Shown: positions 9,653 to 18,108 of the stretch, piece after piece
How the letters are laid out: every line of letters begins with the position of its first letter
Numbering within the stretch: position 1 is the stretch's first letter
From: Pirellulaceae bacterium
GTDB lineage: Bacteria > Planctomycetota > Planctomycetia > Pirellulales > Pirellulaceae
Reading direction: 5' to 3'
Assembly: GCA_020852965.1 (NCBI GenBank)
Contig: JADYZV010000068.1
Location: forward strand, 1 to 64,000
DNA: 64,000 nt
The notes under the pieces: generated by a model
The model's database searches: none
Seen by the model: the letters and a program-made list of their open reading frames with translations, nothing else
Told to the model about the DNA's origin: nothing
Program-made: the position numbers and the translations under genes

Positions 9653-10881
9653 GTTGTCACATCGGGCTTTGACGAACTGCGGGCGAGCGACTCAGGAAGT
9701 TTGCATACGCTTTCGCTTGCCAGCAATTGCTTGAAACCTACCGGCCTGCTAGCAGCCCACAGAGCCCGAATAACAAGTAGCTGATCCTCGTAGGTCAACG
9801 AGTCGTACATTGGCAGTAGCATAACTTGATCGCGCGCCGCTTCCGACTCTGGTAGAAACAGACCACCTAGCTGTTCATAAACGGGCTCTTGATGTGCGTT
9901 CATGATGCCGCGGCGTGTACCTATTCCGTTATTGAGCAACTCTTGCATCAGTTGATTGCGCGTCAAACGAAAGCCAGCGGTCACACGAACTGCGTAGGAT
10001 TGATAGTTGCAACGGACATGGGAACAGGGCGTGGGCACCTCAATTCCAGGTAGCTGCGCCAACGCCTCTGTATACCGCTCGGCCAACTTACGTCGCTTGG
10101 CTAACAGTTCCGGTAGTCTCCGCAACTGAACACGACCGACGGCCGCTTGCAGATCGGACATACGATAATTAAATCCAAGCTGGACATACTCTTCAAAAAC
10201 AACCTGCTTGCTCGCATGACGCTGAGTATCCGAGAGACTCATGCCATGCTGCCGCCACAACCGCAACTTGCGAGCGATTTCACCATTGTTGGTCGTCAAC
10301 ATCCCTCCCTCGCCTGTCGTGATCACTTTGCGAGGATGAAACGAGAAGCAGGCTATGCGGCCATGTGGTTGTCCGATCTGTTGCCAACGACCATTGCGAA
10401 AGATCTGACTTCCAACAGCACAGGCCGCATCTTCCACGACGGGCAAGTTGTAGCGATTGGCGGTCATCAGGATGGAATTCAAGTCAGCTGGATTTCCGAT
10501 CTGATGGACCGGAAGTATTGCTTTGGTGCGCGAGGTGATGGCTGCCTCTAACAGGCACGGATCCAAATTGTAATCCTGCCGAGCGATGTCCACGAAAATC
10601 GGCTGCGCCCCGCAATAGCGAATGGCATTGGCGGTGGCAATGAAGGAATGGCTGACTGTGATAACTTCATCTCCCGTGCCTACGCCGACTGCAAGCAAGG
10701 CAAGATGCAACGCCGTGGTACAACTGGAAACAGCAACCGCATATCGTGAGCCAACATATCGAGCGAACTCTTGCTCCAGCGCAGCGACTTGTGGCCCTTG
10801 CGTGATCCAGCCAGAGAGGATGACGTCGCGGACAGCATCAGCTTCTTCTTCACCCAGCGATGGTTTGGAAATGGGAATCAT
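9649..10881 (-). CDS. DegT/DnrJ/EryC1-family PLP sugar aminotransferase
   Basis: 410 residues, complete. Fold-type I features run in order: [38 protein letters not shown] (cofactor-phosphate region), DAACAVGS (Asp contacting the pyridine N), [18 protein letters not shown] with the Schiff-base Lys in HPRK, and [13 protein letters not shown]. It converts a keto-sugar nucleotide to an amino sugar using glutamate. An acidic/Ser-rich tail of about 25 residues follows the fold. It is translationally coupled to the NeuD-like gene downstream. It resembles the second aminotransferase in this locus only at family level, so the two probably act on different intermediates. Confidence 0.88.
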   Translation of the reverse strand: MIPISKPSLGEEEADAVRDVILSGWITQGPQVAALEQEFARYVGSRYAVAVSSCTTALHLALLAVGVGTGDEVITVSHSFIATANAIRYCGAQPIFVDIARQDYNLDPCLLEAAITSRTKAILPVHQIGNPADLNSILMTANRYNLPVVEDAACAVGSQIFRNGRWQQIGQPHGRIACFSFHPRKVITTGEGGMLTTNNGEIARKLRLWRQHGMSLSDTQRHASKQVVFEEYVQLGFNYRMSDLQAAVGRVQLRRLPELLAKRRKLAERYTEALAQLPGIEVPTPCSHVRCNYQSYAVRVTAGFRLTRNQLMQELLNNGIGTRRGIMNAHQEPVYEQLGGLFLPESEAARDQVMLLPMYDSLTYEDQLLVIRALWAASRPVGFKQLLASESVCKLPESLARSSSKPDVTT

Positions 10882-10967
10882 GGGAAGCTCAGTATTGAAT
10901 GGAGGACTAGCCTATAGCCTCTGCGAATGTCGCATGGCGCGTAGAGGGGCCCTCCACGACGGGCGGT

Positions 10968-11266
10968 TTAGTTTGCGATTGGGAGCAATGGCAGACTCTG
11001 GTACGTATTGGCCTCGGCCAACGATCGCGTGCGTTCCTTTCGCCATCGCGCCAATCGTTGGAGACCCACGAGAAGGGTCGTCTGTGCCTCAAAGCCAAGG
11101 TGTTCACGAGCCTTTCCAATATCCGCCAGGCGCCGTGGCACGGCATTGACGCTTCTGGGTGGCTTGAAGATCGGTTGCAACTCGGGGACTCGCGCGACTT
11201 GACCGACGGCTTGCCATAGTTCCGTCAGGCTCGTTTCACTTCCGCTGGCGATGTTGTAGACTTGAT
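10968..11266 (-). pseudogene. Sugar-nucleotide epimerase, C-terminal fragment in a shifted frame
   Basis: Reading from about 11266, the frame gives DQVYNIASGSETSLTELWQA and then KPPRSVNAVPRRLADIGKA and REHLGFEAQTTLL, which is the C-terminal substrate-binding lobe of extended SDR epimerases of the UDP-glucose 4-epimerase type. No start codon precedes it, and it is out of phase with the N-terminal part that ends at 11225. The joined halves would lack about 75 residues normally found between YGPRMD and the D-V-YN motif. The fragment ends at 10968, 86 bases before the downstream aminotransferase start. Confidence 0.7.
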
Positions 11267-11827
11267 CCGTGGTCCATAGACGTTGAAGTATCGCAATCCG
11301 ATCGACGGCAAGTCGAACATCTCATGGAAGCTACGTGCCAGTCCTTCGTTCATGAGTTTGGCCGCACCATATAGAGTTCGATTATTGAAAGAGTGATGCG
11401 ACTCGCTGGTTGGAAATATGTCGGCAGCACCGTAAACCGATGCCGACGATGCATAGACCACTTTGCGTACACTCTCGGCCACCGCAGCCTCGAACAGGTT
11501 GAAGGTTCCGTTGACCAATACATCGATGCATTCTCGCGGCTGTTCAGCGCACAGAGTAATGCGAATCGCCGCCTGGTGAAACACATAGTCGCAGCCAGCC
11601 ATTACCTTACCTACCAGTGGTCGATCACGAATATCGCCTTGGAATAACTTGACTGGGGTCTGGCTTCTCGCCGCATCCGCAAGATTCTCGCGGCTTCCGC
11701 GCACCAAGTTGTCAAGCACCCGGATTTCAGCGACATTCTCATGGCACAACTGATCGACAATATGAGATCCGATCAATCCCGCCCCACCAGTCACCAGTAC
11801 CGTAGAACCCTGTAGTGAGTTGGACAT
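11225..11827 (-). pseudogene. NAD-dependent sugar-nucleotide epimerase/dehydratase, N-terminal part
   Basis: ATG 11827 (20 bases after the upstream aminotransferase stop) opens an extended SDR: VLVTGGAGLIGSHIVDQL is the NAD-binding Gly-rich loop, VVYASSASVYG carries the catalytic Ser region, and the active-site pair is seen as YGAAK. Homology ends at GLRYFNVYGPRI (about residue 186), after which the frame gives nonsense and stops. The missing lobe is present in another frame immediately after, so an internal deletion of roughly 225 bases has joined the two halves out of phase near 11264-11268. Intact enzymes of this type epimerise or dehydrate UDP- or GDP-sugars for the repeat unit. Confidence 0.75.
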
Positions 11828-11847
11828 TTGCTTAGCCTTTAAAGATG

Positions 11848-12978
11848 TCAGTCGAAGAAGTCTAGGAGCGCATCCCCTATGCGGCTCTGTTGTTCTTGTG
11901 TAAGACCAGGAGATATTGGCAGCGAAAAGCATTCGTTGGCTACTCGCTCGGAAACTGGAAAGTCACCCGGTCGGTGCCCCAGGTCTGCAAAGGCTTTTTG
12001 CAGGTGGAGGGGGATCGGATAGTGCATTCGGGTTTGAATGCCACGTGCTTCCAGGAATTGCCGAATACGCAAGCGCCCAGGGTGTAGCAGCACAAACAAG
12101 TGCCAGGCGTGTCGCCGATTGGGTGCTACTTGCGGAACAATCAGCGGAAGAGCTTCAAACAACAGACGATAGCTATTTGCAATGCGGCAGCGCTGCTCAA
12201 TCCACTCTTCCAAATAGGGCAATTTGATAGCCAGCACGGCTCCTTGAAATGCGTCCATGCGATAGTTGAAGCCGAGTTCCTGGTAGTGGTAACGCTGGCT
12301 CTGAGCATGGTCGCGCAGAGCGCGTAAGCGTTGAGCAATCCGAGTATTATTGGTTACGATCGCCCCGGCTTCTCCATAGGCACCTAAGTTCTTACCGGGA
12401 TAGAAACTAAAGCATCCACACTGCCCGAACGACCCGACCGGCTTTCCATGATAGGTCGCTCCGTGTGCTTGGGCCGCATCCTCGATCAATGCCAGGCCAT
12501 GACGTTCAGCGATTTCTTGCAGCGTGACTAGGTCGGCGGGCTGGCCATATAAATGGACAGGAATAATTGCCTTGGTCCGTAAGGTAATACGGGCTTCGAC
12601 TTGCTCCACATCGATCGTGTAGGTTCCTGGATCTATGTCCACAAAAACTGGTTTTGCATTGACATAGCGAATTGCCCAAAGCGTCGCTGCAAAGGTCATG
12701 GGCACGGTGATTACCTCGTGGCCGGCGCCCACACCGGCGGCGATCAAGGCCAAGTGCAATGCGGAGGTTCCCGAATTGACGCCCACACAGTGCATCGTGC
12801 CCGTGGCATGGGCGAAGGCCGATTCAAACGCCTCAACCTGAGGGCCAAGTACGAAGCTGGTGTTCTCTATGATCTCTTGCAAAGTCGACAGAATCTCGCC
12901 GCGCAGGTGCGCGTCTTGTGTTTTGACATCGACGAAAGGAATCGCCGATGTCTCGATTTGTTTCACGGTATTGCGCAT
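11848..12978 (-). CDS. DegT/DnrJ/EryC1-family PLP sugar aminotransferase (second copy)
   Basis: 376 residues, complete, starting at ATG 12978 behind AGGA. Key features are IENTSFVLGPQVEAFESAFA, VGVNSGTSALHLALIAAGVG, LIEDAAQAHGA (pyridine-ring Asp), CFSFYPGKNLGAYGEAGAIV (the Lys of GKNLG forms the internal aldimine) and LGFNYRMDAFQGAVLAIKL. These are closer to the WecE/DesI/QdtB-like branch making 3- or 4-amino sugars than the other aminotransferase here. It lies between the oxidoreductase/acetyltransferase chimera and the broken epimerase. An oxidoreductase, aminotransferase and acetyltransferase together are the classic set for UDP-2,3-diacetamido sugars (Wbp pathway), which fits this order. 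Confidence 0.88.
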   Translation of the reverse strand: MRNTVKQIETSAIPFVDVKTQDAHLRGEILSTLQEIIENTSFVLGPQVEAFESAFAHATGTMHCVGVNSGTSALHLALIAAGVGAGHEVITVPMTFAATLWAIRYVNAKPVFVDIDPGTYTIDVEQVEARITLRTKAIIPVHLYGQPADLVTLQEIAERHGLALIEDAAQAHGATYHGKPVGSFGQCGCFSFYPGKNLGAYGEAGAIVTNNTRIAQRLRALRDHAQSQRYHYQELGFNYRMDAFQGAVLAIKLPYLEEWIEQRCRIANSYRLLFEALPLIVPQVAPNRRHAWHLFVLLHPGRLRIRQFLEARGIQTRMHYPIPLHLQKAFADLGHRPGDFPVSERVANECFSLPISPGLTQEQQSRIGDALLDFFD

Positions 12979-12987
12979 ATGCTTATC

Positions 12988-13734
12988 CTATGTTCTTCGG
13001 AAGCGCATCGTACGAGCAGGTATCCCAGCCACAACGGTATGTGGTTCCACGTCGCGCGTGACCACTGCGCCGGCACCAACCAACGCGCCCGCACCAATCG
13101 TAACTCCACCAAGGATGACAGCACCGCTGCCGATCGAAGCACCACGGCAAACTTGCGTAGGTGCAACTCGCCAATCCTGCGCCGTCTGTAGCCGTCCGTA
13201 TTGTGTAGCTCGAGGGTCGAGGTCGTTAATGAAGATGACGTTGATGTCGCGTTGAAACAGGCCCAGATTGATACGGACGCCGTCGATATAGTACAGCTCT
13301 CCCAATTCATCGTTTTCCACCAGCAGCTTTATTCTTCGAATCGAATTGCTAAACAGATAGGTGTGATCCACCATGAGCACTCGCTCACATCGAACTGCGG
13401 TTTGCGCGAGGGCCTCGGCATGTTCCACTGAAGCCGCCAAGGGCTTTTCCACCAGCACATGCAAGCCGGCCTCTAAACAACGTGTGGCAAGCGGAAAATG
13501 AGTACCCACCGGAGTCGCAATCGCCACGGCATCCAAGTCCAGCTGCAGTAGCTCGTCCACTGAACCTACCAACGCGACACCGCCGGCAGCATAGTTCTCA
13601 CCCGCCCTCGACAATTGCTGAGGATCTGCATCGCAAATCGCAGACAGCTTGGTAAGCGGACAAGCGGCGAAATTCCGCATGAGATTCGGCCCCCAGTACC
13701 CGCAACCAATGACACCCACAGAGAGCTTTGACAC
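12988..13734 (-). CDS. Gfo/Idh/MocA oxidoreductase N-terminus fused to an acetyltransferase C-terminus
   Basis: The GTG start at 13734 has AGGGA upstream. Residues 1-166 are the NAD-binding half of a WbpB-like oxidoreductase ([18 protein letters not shown]; Lys of LVEKPLA near residue 97; [20 protein letters not shown]). From about residue 167 the sequence becomes the last third of a WbpD-type N-acetyltransferase: [10 protein letters not shown], then hexapeptide repeats [20 protein letters not shown] and the end [11 protein letters not shown]. The join near 13236 is in frame. Normally these are two separate neighbouring genes in UDP-2,3-diacetamido sugar synthesis. About 180 oxidoreductase and 110 acetyltransferase residues are missing, including the sugar-binding beta-sheet of the first and probably the catalytic part of the second. 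The chimera is unlikely to do either reaction. Confidence 0.75.
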   Translation of the reverse strand: MSKLSVGVIGCGYWGPNLMRNFAACPLTKLSAICDADPQQLSRAGENYAAGGVALVGSVDELLQLDLDAVAIATPVGTHFPLATRCLEAGLHVLVEKPLAASVEHAEALAQTAVRCERVLMVDHTYLFSNSIRRIKLLVENDELGELYYIDGVRINLGLFQRDINVIFINDLDPRATQYGRLQTAQDWRVAPTQVCRGASIGSGAVILGGVTIGAGALVGAGAVVTRDVEPHTVVAGIPARTMRFRRT

Positions 13735-13788
13735 AATTTCTTCCCTTCGAATAAGTAAAAGACGTGACGAGGACAGCTAGCGATACGG

Positions 13789-14748
13789 TCAAATCACATC
13801 CGCAAATTCGCGTTCGATACGGCAGAAATACCAAGAACTCAAACACAACACACAGAGACTCACGAAACTGGAAATGATCAGCGCATAGAAATCGAATTCG
13901 CCATTGAGCACCGCGGCGCGGTAGTTCACGATCAATCCATAGGCAGGATTCAACGGCAACAGTACTCGCAGCGGCCAACCGAAGGAATCGGTTCCATGAA
14001 GGTAGATCGCTGGAGTCATGAACATCCAGAGCTGAACCATAAATGGAACGATATGCTTAAAATCGCGGTACTTGACGGTCAGTGCCGACAATAGTGTTCC
14101 GACTGCCAACGTCACTACCACCAGGACTGGGAGCAAGATCCCGAGCATCAGAATGCCTAAGCCAGGCAACACTCCGTAGATCCCCCCCATCAATGCCAGG
14201 AGTCCCATCGAAATAGCAAAATCGACGAAGCCAGCAGCGATGGCACCCATGGGGATCAAGAGGCGAGGAAAGTAGACTTTAGTGATTAGGTTTTGGTTGT
14301 TAACGATACTCTGACTGGCCGAGCTGATGCCATTGGAGAAATACAGCCAAGGTAGCAAGCCGGCCAATACGAACAGGGGATAGGGAAGATCACCAGACCG
14401 CATCTGCCCAATTCGCCCAAAGATCATACTGAACACCAACATCATTGCCAGCGGTTGTAGCACTGCCCACACTACCCCTAGCACCGTCTGTTTGTAGCGC
14501 ACTTGGATATCTGGCCAAGCCAGCAGCCACAACAACTCTCGATAACGCCAGAGCTCGACAACATCGACCAATTTCCAAAGCTGTTGTGGCTCGATGGTGG
14601 TCCACATGTTGGCGAATATGTCTTCCGCCTGAGCGCCAGGTAAGGCAGTATTCTTTGGGTCAACTACCTCCCTGGTAACTGTCGCATTCCAGCTGAGGAC
14701 TTCGATGGGCTGCGAGGCTGGTGGAGCTGTGGTATTCACTCGTTCCAA
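13789..14748 (-). CDS. wzm: ABC-2 type polysaccharide export permease (Wzm-like)
   Basis: 319 residues. After a 75-residue cytoplasmic N-terminus come about six membrane segments of the Wzm/TagG type, with the typical signatures WPDIQVRYKQTVLGVVWAVL, PYPLFVLAGLLPWLYFSNGI and FVMVQ-like VPFMVQLWMFMTPAIY. It exports lipid-linked polymer across the inner membrane together with a Wzt ATPase, here encoded 4.9 kb downstream but lacking its catalytic core. The start is uncertain: TTG 14748 is the first option, GTG 14739 the next, and no strong ribosome site is seen. The gene itself is intact. Confidence 0.85.
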   Translation of the reverse strand: MERVNTTAPPASQPIEVLSWNATVTREVVDPKNTALPGAQAEDIFANMWTTIEPQQLWKLVDVVELWRYRELLWLLAWPDIQVRYKQTVLGVVWAVLQPLAMMLVFSMIFGRIGQMRSGDLPYPLFVLAGLLPWLYFSNGISSASQSIVNNQNLITKVYFPRLLIPMGAIAAGFVDFAISMGLLALMGGIYGVLPGLGILMLGILLPVLVVVTLAVGTLLSALTVKYRDFKHIVPFMVQLWMFMTPAIYLHGTDSFGWPLRVLLPLNPAYGLIVNYRAAVLNGEFDFYALIISSFVSLCVLCLSSWYFCRIEREFADVI

Positions 14749-14754
14749 TCGCTT

Positions 14755-15396
14755 TCAAGTTCGCGAAGCATCTATGCGAGTCACATTTTTGCGAATGCAT
14801 CTCGGGCTGTAAAACACTGCTCTTGTGATCTCCCCTTCGAGCAACATGACAACCTTCTCATTTTCCTTTGCCTCGTCGCTGTTTTGCAAGGTGACGTAGG
14901 CGTTGACAACCAGTTTGACAACATGGCGCGCCACGTTCGGATCGAGGCAACGGAACTCGACAGCAAAGTACTCCGACCTGCTGAGCGCTTGCACGTGCAG
15001 GCGACGGGCCAACTCACCAACTTTGTCCTCTGTCGCCTTCAGCTCTTCCATTTGAGCAATCTGTGAATCGGTGAGCAGCGCATTGAGAACCAAGGGGCTG
15101 CGAATCAACTGAACTTGATTCTCAACGAAGTTGACGGAGTCATTGCGGTCTTGAAATACGATAAACGGGGCAATCGAGTAGATTCGCAACCACATTGATG
15201 CTTCGAACTCAGGCCGAAAAGTTAGATAGGTCACTGCCGTTGCTGCCACCGCGCTCAGCAGTCCTGCTGTCAACCCCAGAAACCACCAACGCCGCAGTGT
15301 ATGCCCGAGCTGAAAGAGCATTTCTCGGGAATCGTTAGGCTTGACCTTGGCTACCATCAAAACGCTGGGACGCACGGTTAGTTGTCGGCTATGCAT
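14755..15396 (-). CDS. Wzz/Wzc-type chain-length protein, truncated
   Basis: ATG 15396. Residues about 25-55 hold a basic segment and the first membrane helix (RRWWFLGLTAGLLSAVAATA), followed by the periplasmic Wzz domain (EASMWLRIYS, FVENQVQLIRSPLVLNALL, PNVARHVVKLVVNAYVTLQN). After LLEGEITR (about residue 192) homology ends and 21 unrelated residues lead to a stop at 14755, 7 bases before the permease. Complete planctomycete homologues go on with a long coiled coil and usually a second membrane helix, often with a kinase domain. The loss of the 3' part is one of several deletions in this locus. Chain-length control by this product is doubtful. Confidence 0.65.
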   Translation of the reverse strand: MHSRQLTVRPSVLMVAKVKPNDSREMLFQLGHTLRRWWFLGLTAGLLSAVAATAVTYLTFRPEFEASMWLRIYSIAPFIVFQDRNDSVNFVENQVQLIRSPLVLNALLTDSQIAQMEELKATEDKVGELARRLHVQALSRSEYFAVEFRCLDPNVARHVVKLVVNAYVTLQNSDEAKENEKVVMLLEGEITRAVFYSPRCIRKNVTRIDASRT

Positions 15397-15432
15397 GGTA
15401 TTTGTCGCTTGGGGTGAATGACTGCGGATGCC

Positions 15433-16143
15433 CTATGGGATTCCGCGAACGATTAGTGGTCCGAGCTGCCGCGTCAGTGCTACGGGCAACCTTTTCCAAA
15501 CTTGAATTGCTGCTGCGAACTTCCCGTTTTCAGGACGCAAAGCATCGCAAGCCCCCTGGCGGACGAAATACTGCCATGTAGCTGGCGAGGGGACTGCGCC
15601 CCACTGCTTCTTGAAACGGTAGGTGGGGCTATCGAGCGTGCTGCGCCCAAAATCGAAGGTGCGACTTCCTCGAGAAATTGCTCGCTGCAGTAGGTTCCAA
15701 TACATGAGCATATTGGCATTGGTACTATGAAAGGCTCGCAGCGAACTCGCACTCGGTACATCGGTAACTTGGAATGCATGGATGAGAAGTGCGGCCGCGA
15801 TCGGTTTGCCTGCCGACCTAAGACAACACACTTCAGATTCGGTGGGAAACTCGTGCAGAATGGCACGAAACAGTTTTTTGGGATAAACAGGCGTCCCCAA
15901 ATCGCGCATGTTGTGACTGAAAACGTTGTAGAAGTCGTCTAACAAGTCAATTGTGCCCCAATGAACCGAGAAATTATGCCGCGCTCCACTGCGGATTTGA
16001 CTTCGAAGTTTGGACTTGAACTGGGCATCGAGAGCATCGCTGGAACTGGGCAGGGCTAGCCGCATGTGAACTTTGCTTGACAAACTCTGAGATAAGCCAG
16101 GGTGTTGGAACGCAGCCTCGTTCCGCAACTCTAGGTGCCGCAC
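15433..16143 (-). CDS. FemAB-related (PEP-CTERM/XrtA-associated) GNAT-fold protein, N-terminally truncated
   Basis: 236 residues, whereas this family normally has about 340. The product starts with MRHLELRNE, which in intact proteins is the end of the first GNAT domain, and an in-frame TGA lies just upstream. The second acyltransferase domain is whole: KFKSKLR-like FKSKLRSQIR, FSHNMRDLGTPVYPKKLF, HSTNANMLMYWNLLQRAISR and FDFGRSTLDSPTYRFKKQWG. FemAB-like proteins of this kind accompany exopolysaccharide loci and the exosortase/PEP-CTERM sorting system, and a PEP-CTERM protein is encoded at 56.2 kb here. It is the first minus-strand gene of the locus; the missing 5' end suggests that upstream material was also removed. 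Confidence 0.65.
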   Translation of the reverse strand: MRHLELRNEAAFQHPGLSQSLSSKVHMRLALPSSSDALDAQFKSKLRSQIRSGARHNFSVHWGTIDLLDDFYNVFSHNMRDLGTPVYPKKLFRAILHEFPTESEVCCLRSAGKPIAAALLIHAFQVTDVPSASSLRAFHSTNANMLMYWNLLQRAISRGSRTFDFGRSTLDSPTYRFKKQWGAVPSPATWQYFVRQGACDALRPENGKFAAAIQVWKRLPVALTRQLGPLIVRGIP

Positions 16144-16346
16144 CTCACTTCATTTGCTACATAAGTTTCACTTCGCAAGCGACTTCAAAACACACACTTC
16201 AATGGTAGTCTAACTCCTCAAAGGTGTGGAAGAGTCTTTCTTGGCACGGATTTGCCTTTCCGTTACTCCAAGACAGCCTCAGCCTTCGTTGCGCCTTGAC
16301 CAAGACGACTAACGAGCGCGTTGTGGTGTGTCAGAATCCGAGGTCG

Positions 16347-16901
16347 ATGATGCCAATTTTGAAGGAAGAAGTAAATGAGTTCCCCCACGACTTGTTGAGT
16401 GAATGCACGCCTAACGAAGTCCAGCAATGGCACGTAGTCTATACTCGTTCTCGCCACGAAAAGTCGCTGGCTCGCCATCTCTTTTGCAACTCGATGGCCT
16501 TCTATCTACCGCTTGTCTTAAAAGAACAATTTCACCGAGGGCGCCGGATTCAGTCGCTTCTGCCCGTGTTCAGCAACTACCTTTTTTACTTCGGTGATCG
16601 CCCCTGGGATGTTTCCGCGTTAGCACCCTATTGTGTTTCCCGCATACTGCCGGTCGAGGATCAAGTTGAGCTTAACTCGGAGCTTCGCACCATCCATAGT
16701 TTGCTGGCCGCGCGCAAGCCAATGACCATCGAATCGCGCTTGGAAGCAGGTCTAAAAGTTCGCATAAAGTCTGGCGTACTGTGTGGTCTGGAAGGAACGA
16801 TTATCAACCGAAAAAGTGGTTGTCGACTGTTGGTCGCTGTCAACTATCTTCAGCAAGGGGTTTCGATTGAGATCGATGACTTCATGGTCGAGAGGATCTA
16901 G
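16347..16901 (+). CDS. NusG-like transcription antitermination factor (RfaH/LoaP type paralogue)
   Basis: 184 residues from ATG 16347, with a second ATG at 16350 that has better spacing to GAGG (16340-16343). An NGN domain runs over about 22-115 (QQWHVVYTRSRHEKSLARHL, LPVFSNYLFYFG) and a KOW domain over about 130-184 (GLKVRIKSGVLCGLEGTIIN). Specialised NusG paralogues of this type commonly sit at the edge of large polysaccharide operons and let RNA polymerase read through them. Here it is divergent from the locus, about 200 bases from its first gene. Control of the minus-strand operon is an inference from position. Confidence 0.8.
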   Translation: MMPILKEEVNEFPHDLLSECTPNEVQQWHVVYTRSRHEKSLARHLFCNSMAFYLPLVLKEQFHRGRRIQSLLPVFSNYLFYFGDRPWDVSALAPYCVSRILPVEDQVELNSELRTIHSLLAARKPMTIESRLEAGLKVRIKSGVLCGLEGTIINRKSGCRLLVAVNYLQQGVSIEIDDFMVERI

Positions 16902-17149
16902 CGAAATCGATCCGTTGACAACCACGCCGGCTTTCACCACACTGGGCCAGGCTGAGGTACGAATGACAGCGCGTAAGCGGGATGCCAGCACAGCCCGATC
17001 CACCCATCGAGTTTTAAACCAATTTTGTGCAACGTACGACCGGCCATTGAGGGAGCGCAGAAAAGCCATTCACGCACGCCCTAAGCCGCGAAGGGACGTG
17101 CGTTTTCTTTGTCCCGCTGCCGTAAAGTAAAAAGATTCGGCACGATTGG

Positions 17150-17773
17150 CTATTTGGCGTTGGCAAAGCGTTCCGCAACAGCGTCCCAATTGACCACGTT
17201 CCAGAACGCGGCGATGTAGTCGGGGCGGCGATTCTGATACTTGAGGTAGTAGGCATGTTCCCACACGTCGAGTCCAAGAATCGGGGTACCCTCAATACCT
17301 GCGATGGCTTGACCCATCAGCGGGTTATCTTGATTGGCGGTCGAACCGACTGCCAGCTTGCCTTGGTTGACGTAGAGCCAGGCCCAGCCGCTGCCGAAGC
17401 GTGTCGCGCCGGCGTTGGCGAAGGCCTCTTTGAACTTGTCGAACGAGCCGCAGGCCGCATCGATGGCAGTCGCCAGCTCCCCCTTAGGTACGCCCCCCTT
17501 GCCCGGTCCGAGCACCGTCCAAAACAAGGAGTGATTGGCATGGCCGCCCCCGTTGTTGCGCACCGCTCCGCGTTTATCATCGGCGACCGACGCGAGATTG
17601 GCGATCAACTCTTCTACGCTCTTGGATTCGTTCGGTGTGCCCGCGATGGCCCCGTTGACATTGTTGATATAAGCCTGATGGTGTTTGGTATGGTGGATCT
17701 CCATCGTCTGGGCGTCGATGTGAGGCTCTAAAGCGTCGTAAGCGTAGGGAAGTGGTGGAAGTTGGTAAGCCAT
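17150..17773 (-). CDS. sodA: Superoxide dismutase, Fe/Mn family
   Basis: 207 residues, full length. [20 protein letters not shown] opens the family; metal ligands are His27 (EIHHTKHH), the His of NHSLFW, and Asp and His of [23 protein letters not shown] and [12 protein letters not shown] suggest the Mn-preferring subgroup, though metal use is not decided by sequence alone. It dismutates superoxide to hydrogen peroxide and oxygen. There is no signal peptide, so it is cytoplasmic. The ATG at 17773 has GGAGA eight bases upstream. It stands alone between the NusG-like gene and the GGDEF protein. Confidence 0.95.
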   Translation of the reverse strand: MAYQLPPLPYAYDALEPHIDAQTMEIHHTKHHQAYINNVNGAIAGTPNESKSVEELIANLASVADDKRGAVRNNGGGHANHSLFWTVLGPGKGGVPKGELATAIDAACGSFDKFKEAFANAGATRFGSGWAWLYVNQGKLAVGSTANQDNPLMGQAIAGIEGTPILGLDVWEHAYYLKYQNRRPDYIAAFWNVVNWDAVAERFANAK

Positions 17774-18108
17774 CGAAGGTTCTCCATTGTGAGAAAATCA
17801 GTGTTCGTGCACGACCGGTGATCGCGGATGGCCACCCGTGTAACCATCATCAGTCGTGTATGAGAGCAAATCATGCGCCAACGCACGATAGGCGTTATTC
17901 GCTCAAATGACAACCCGGGGGAGGGAAGGCATGGCGTCAACTATAGCGCTGGAGACTAGGCTTTTGCCGATCCTCGTGCCTCCCCAAATCGCCTAAAATC
18001 AACACCCCAACCATTGCAGCGGTTGATGCTGGCTAGGTAGACGCTTTCCGGGACAGGCTCGCGCAGGAACAGAAGTCTACCGTCTGGCGACGATAGCTAT
18101 GCGAAGGT
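17774..18108. other. Intergenic stretch, no gene seen
   Basis: 335 bases between the superoxide dismutase start and the GGDEF gene stop, both on the minus strand. It should hold the sod promoter. I see no convincing -35/-10 pair, hairpin terminator or conserved reading frame in it. Confidence 0.4.
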
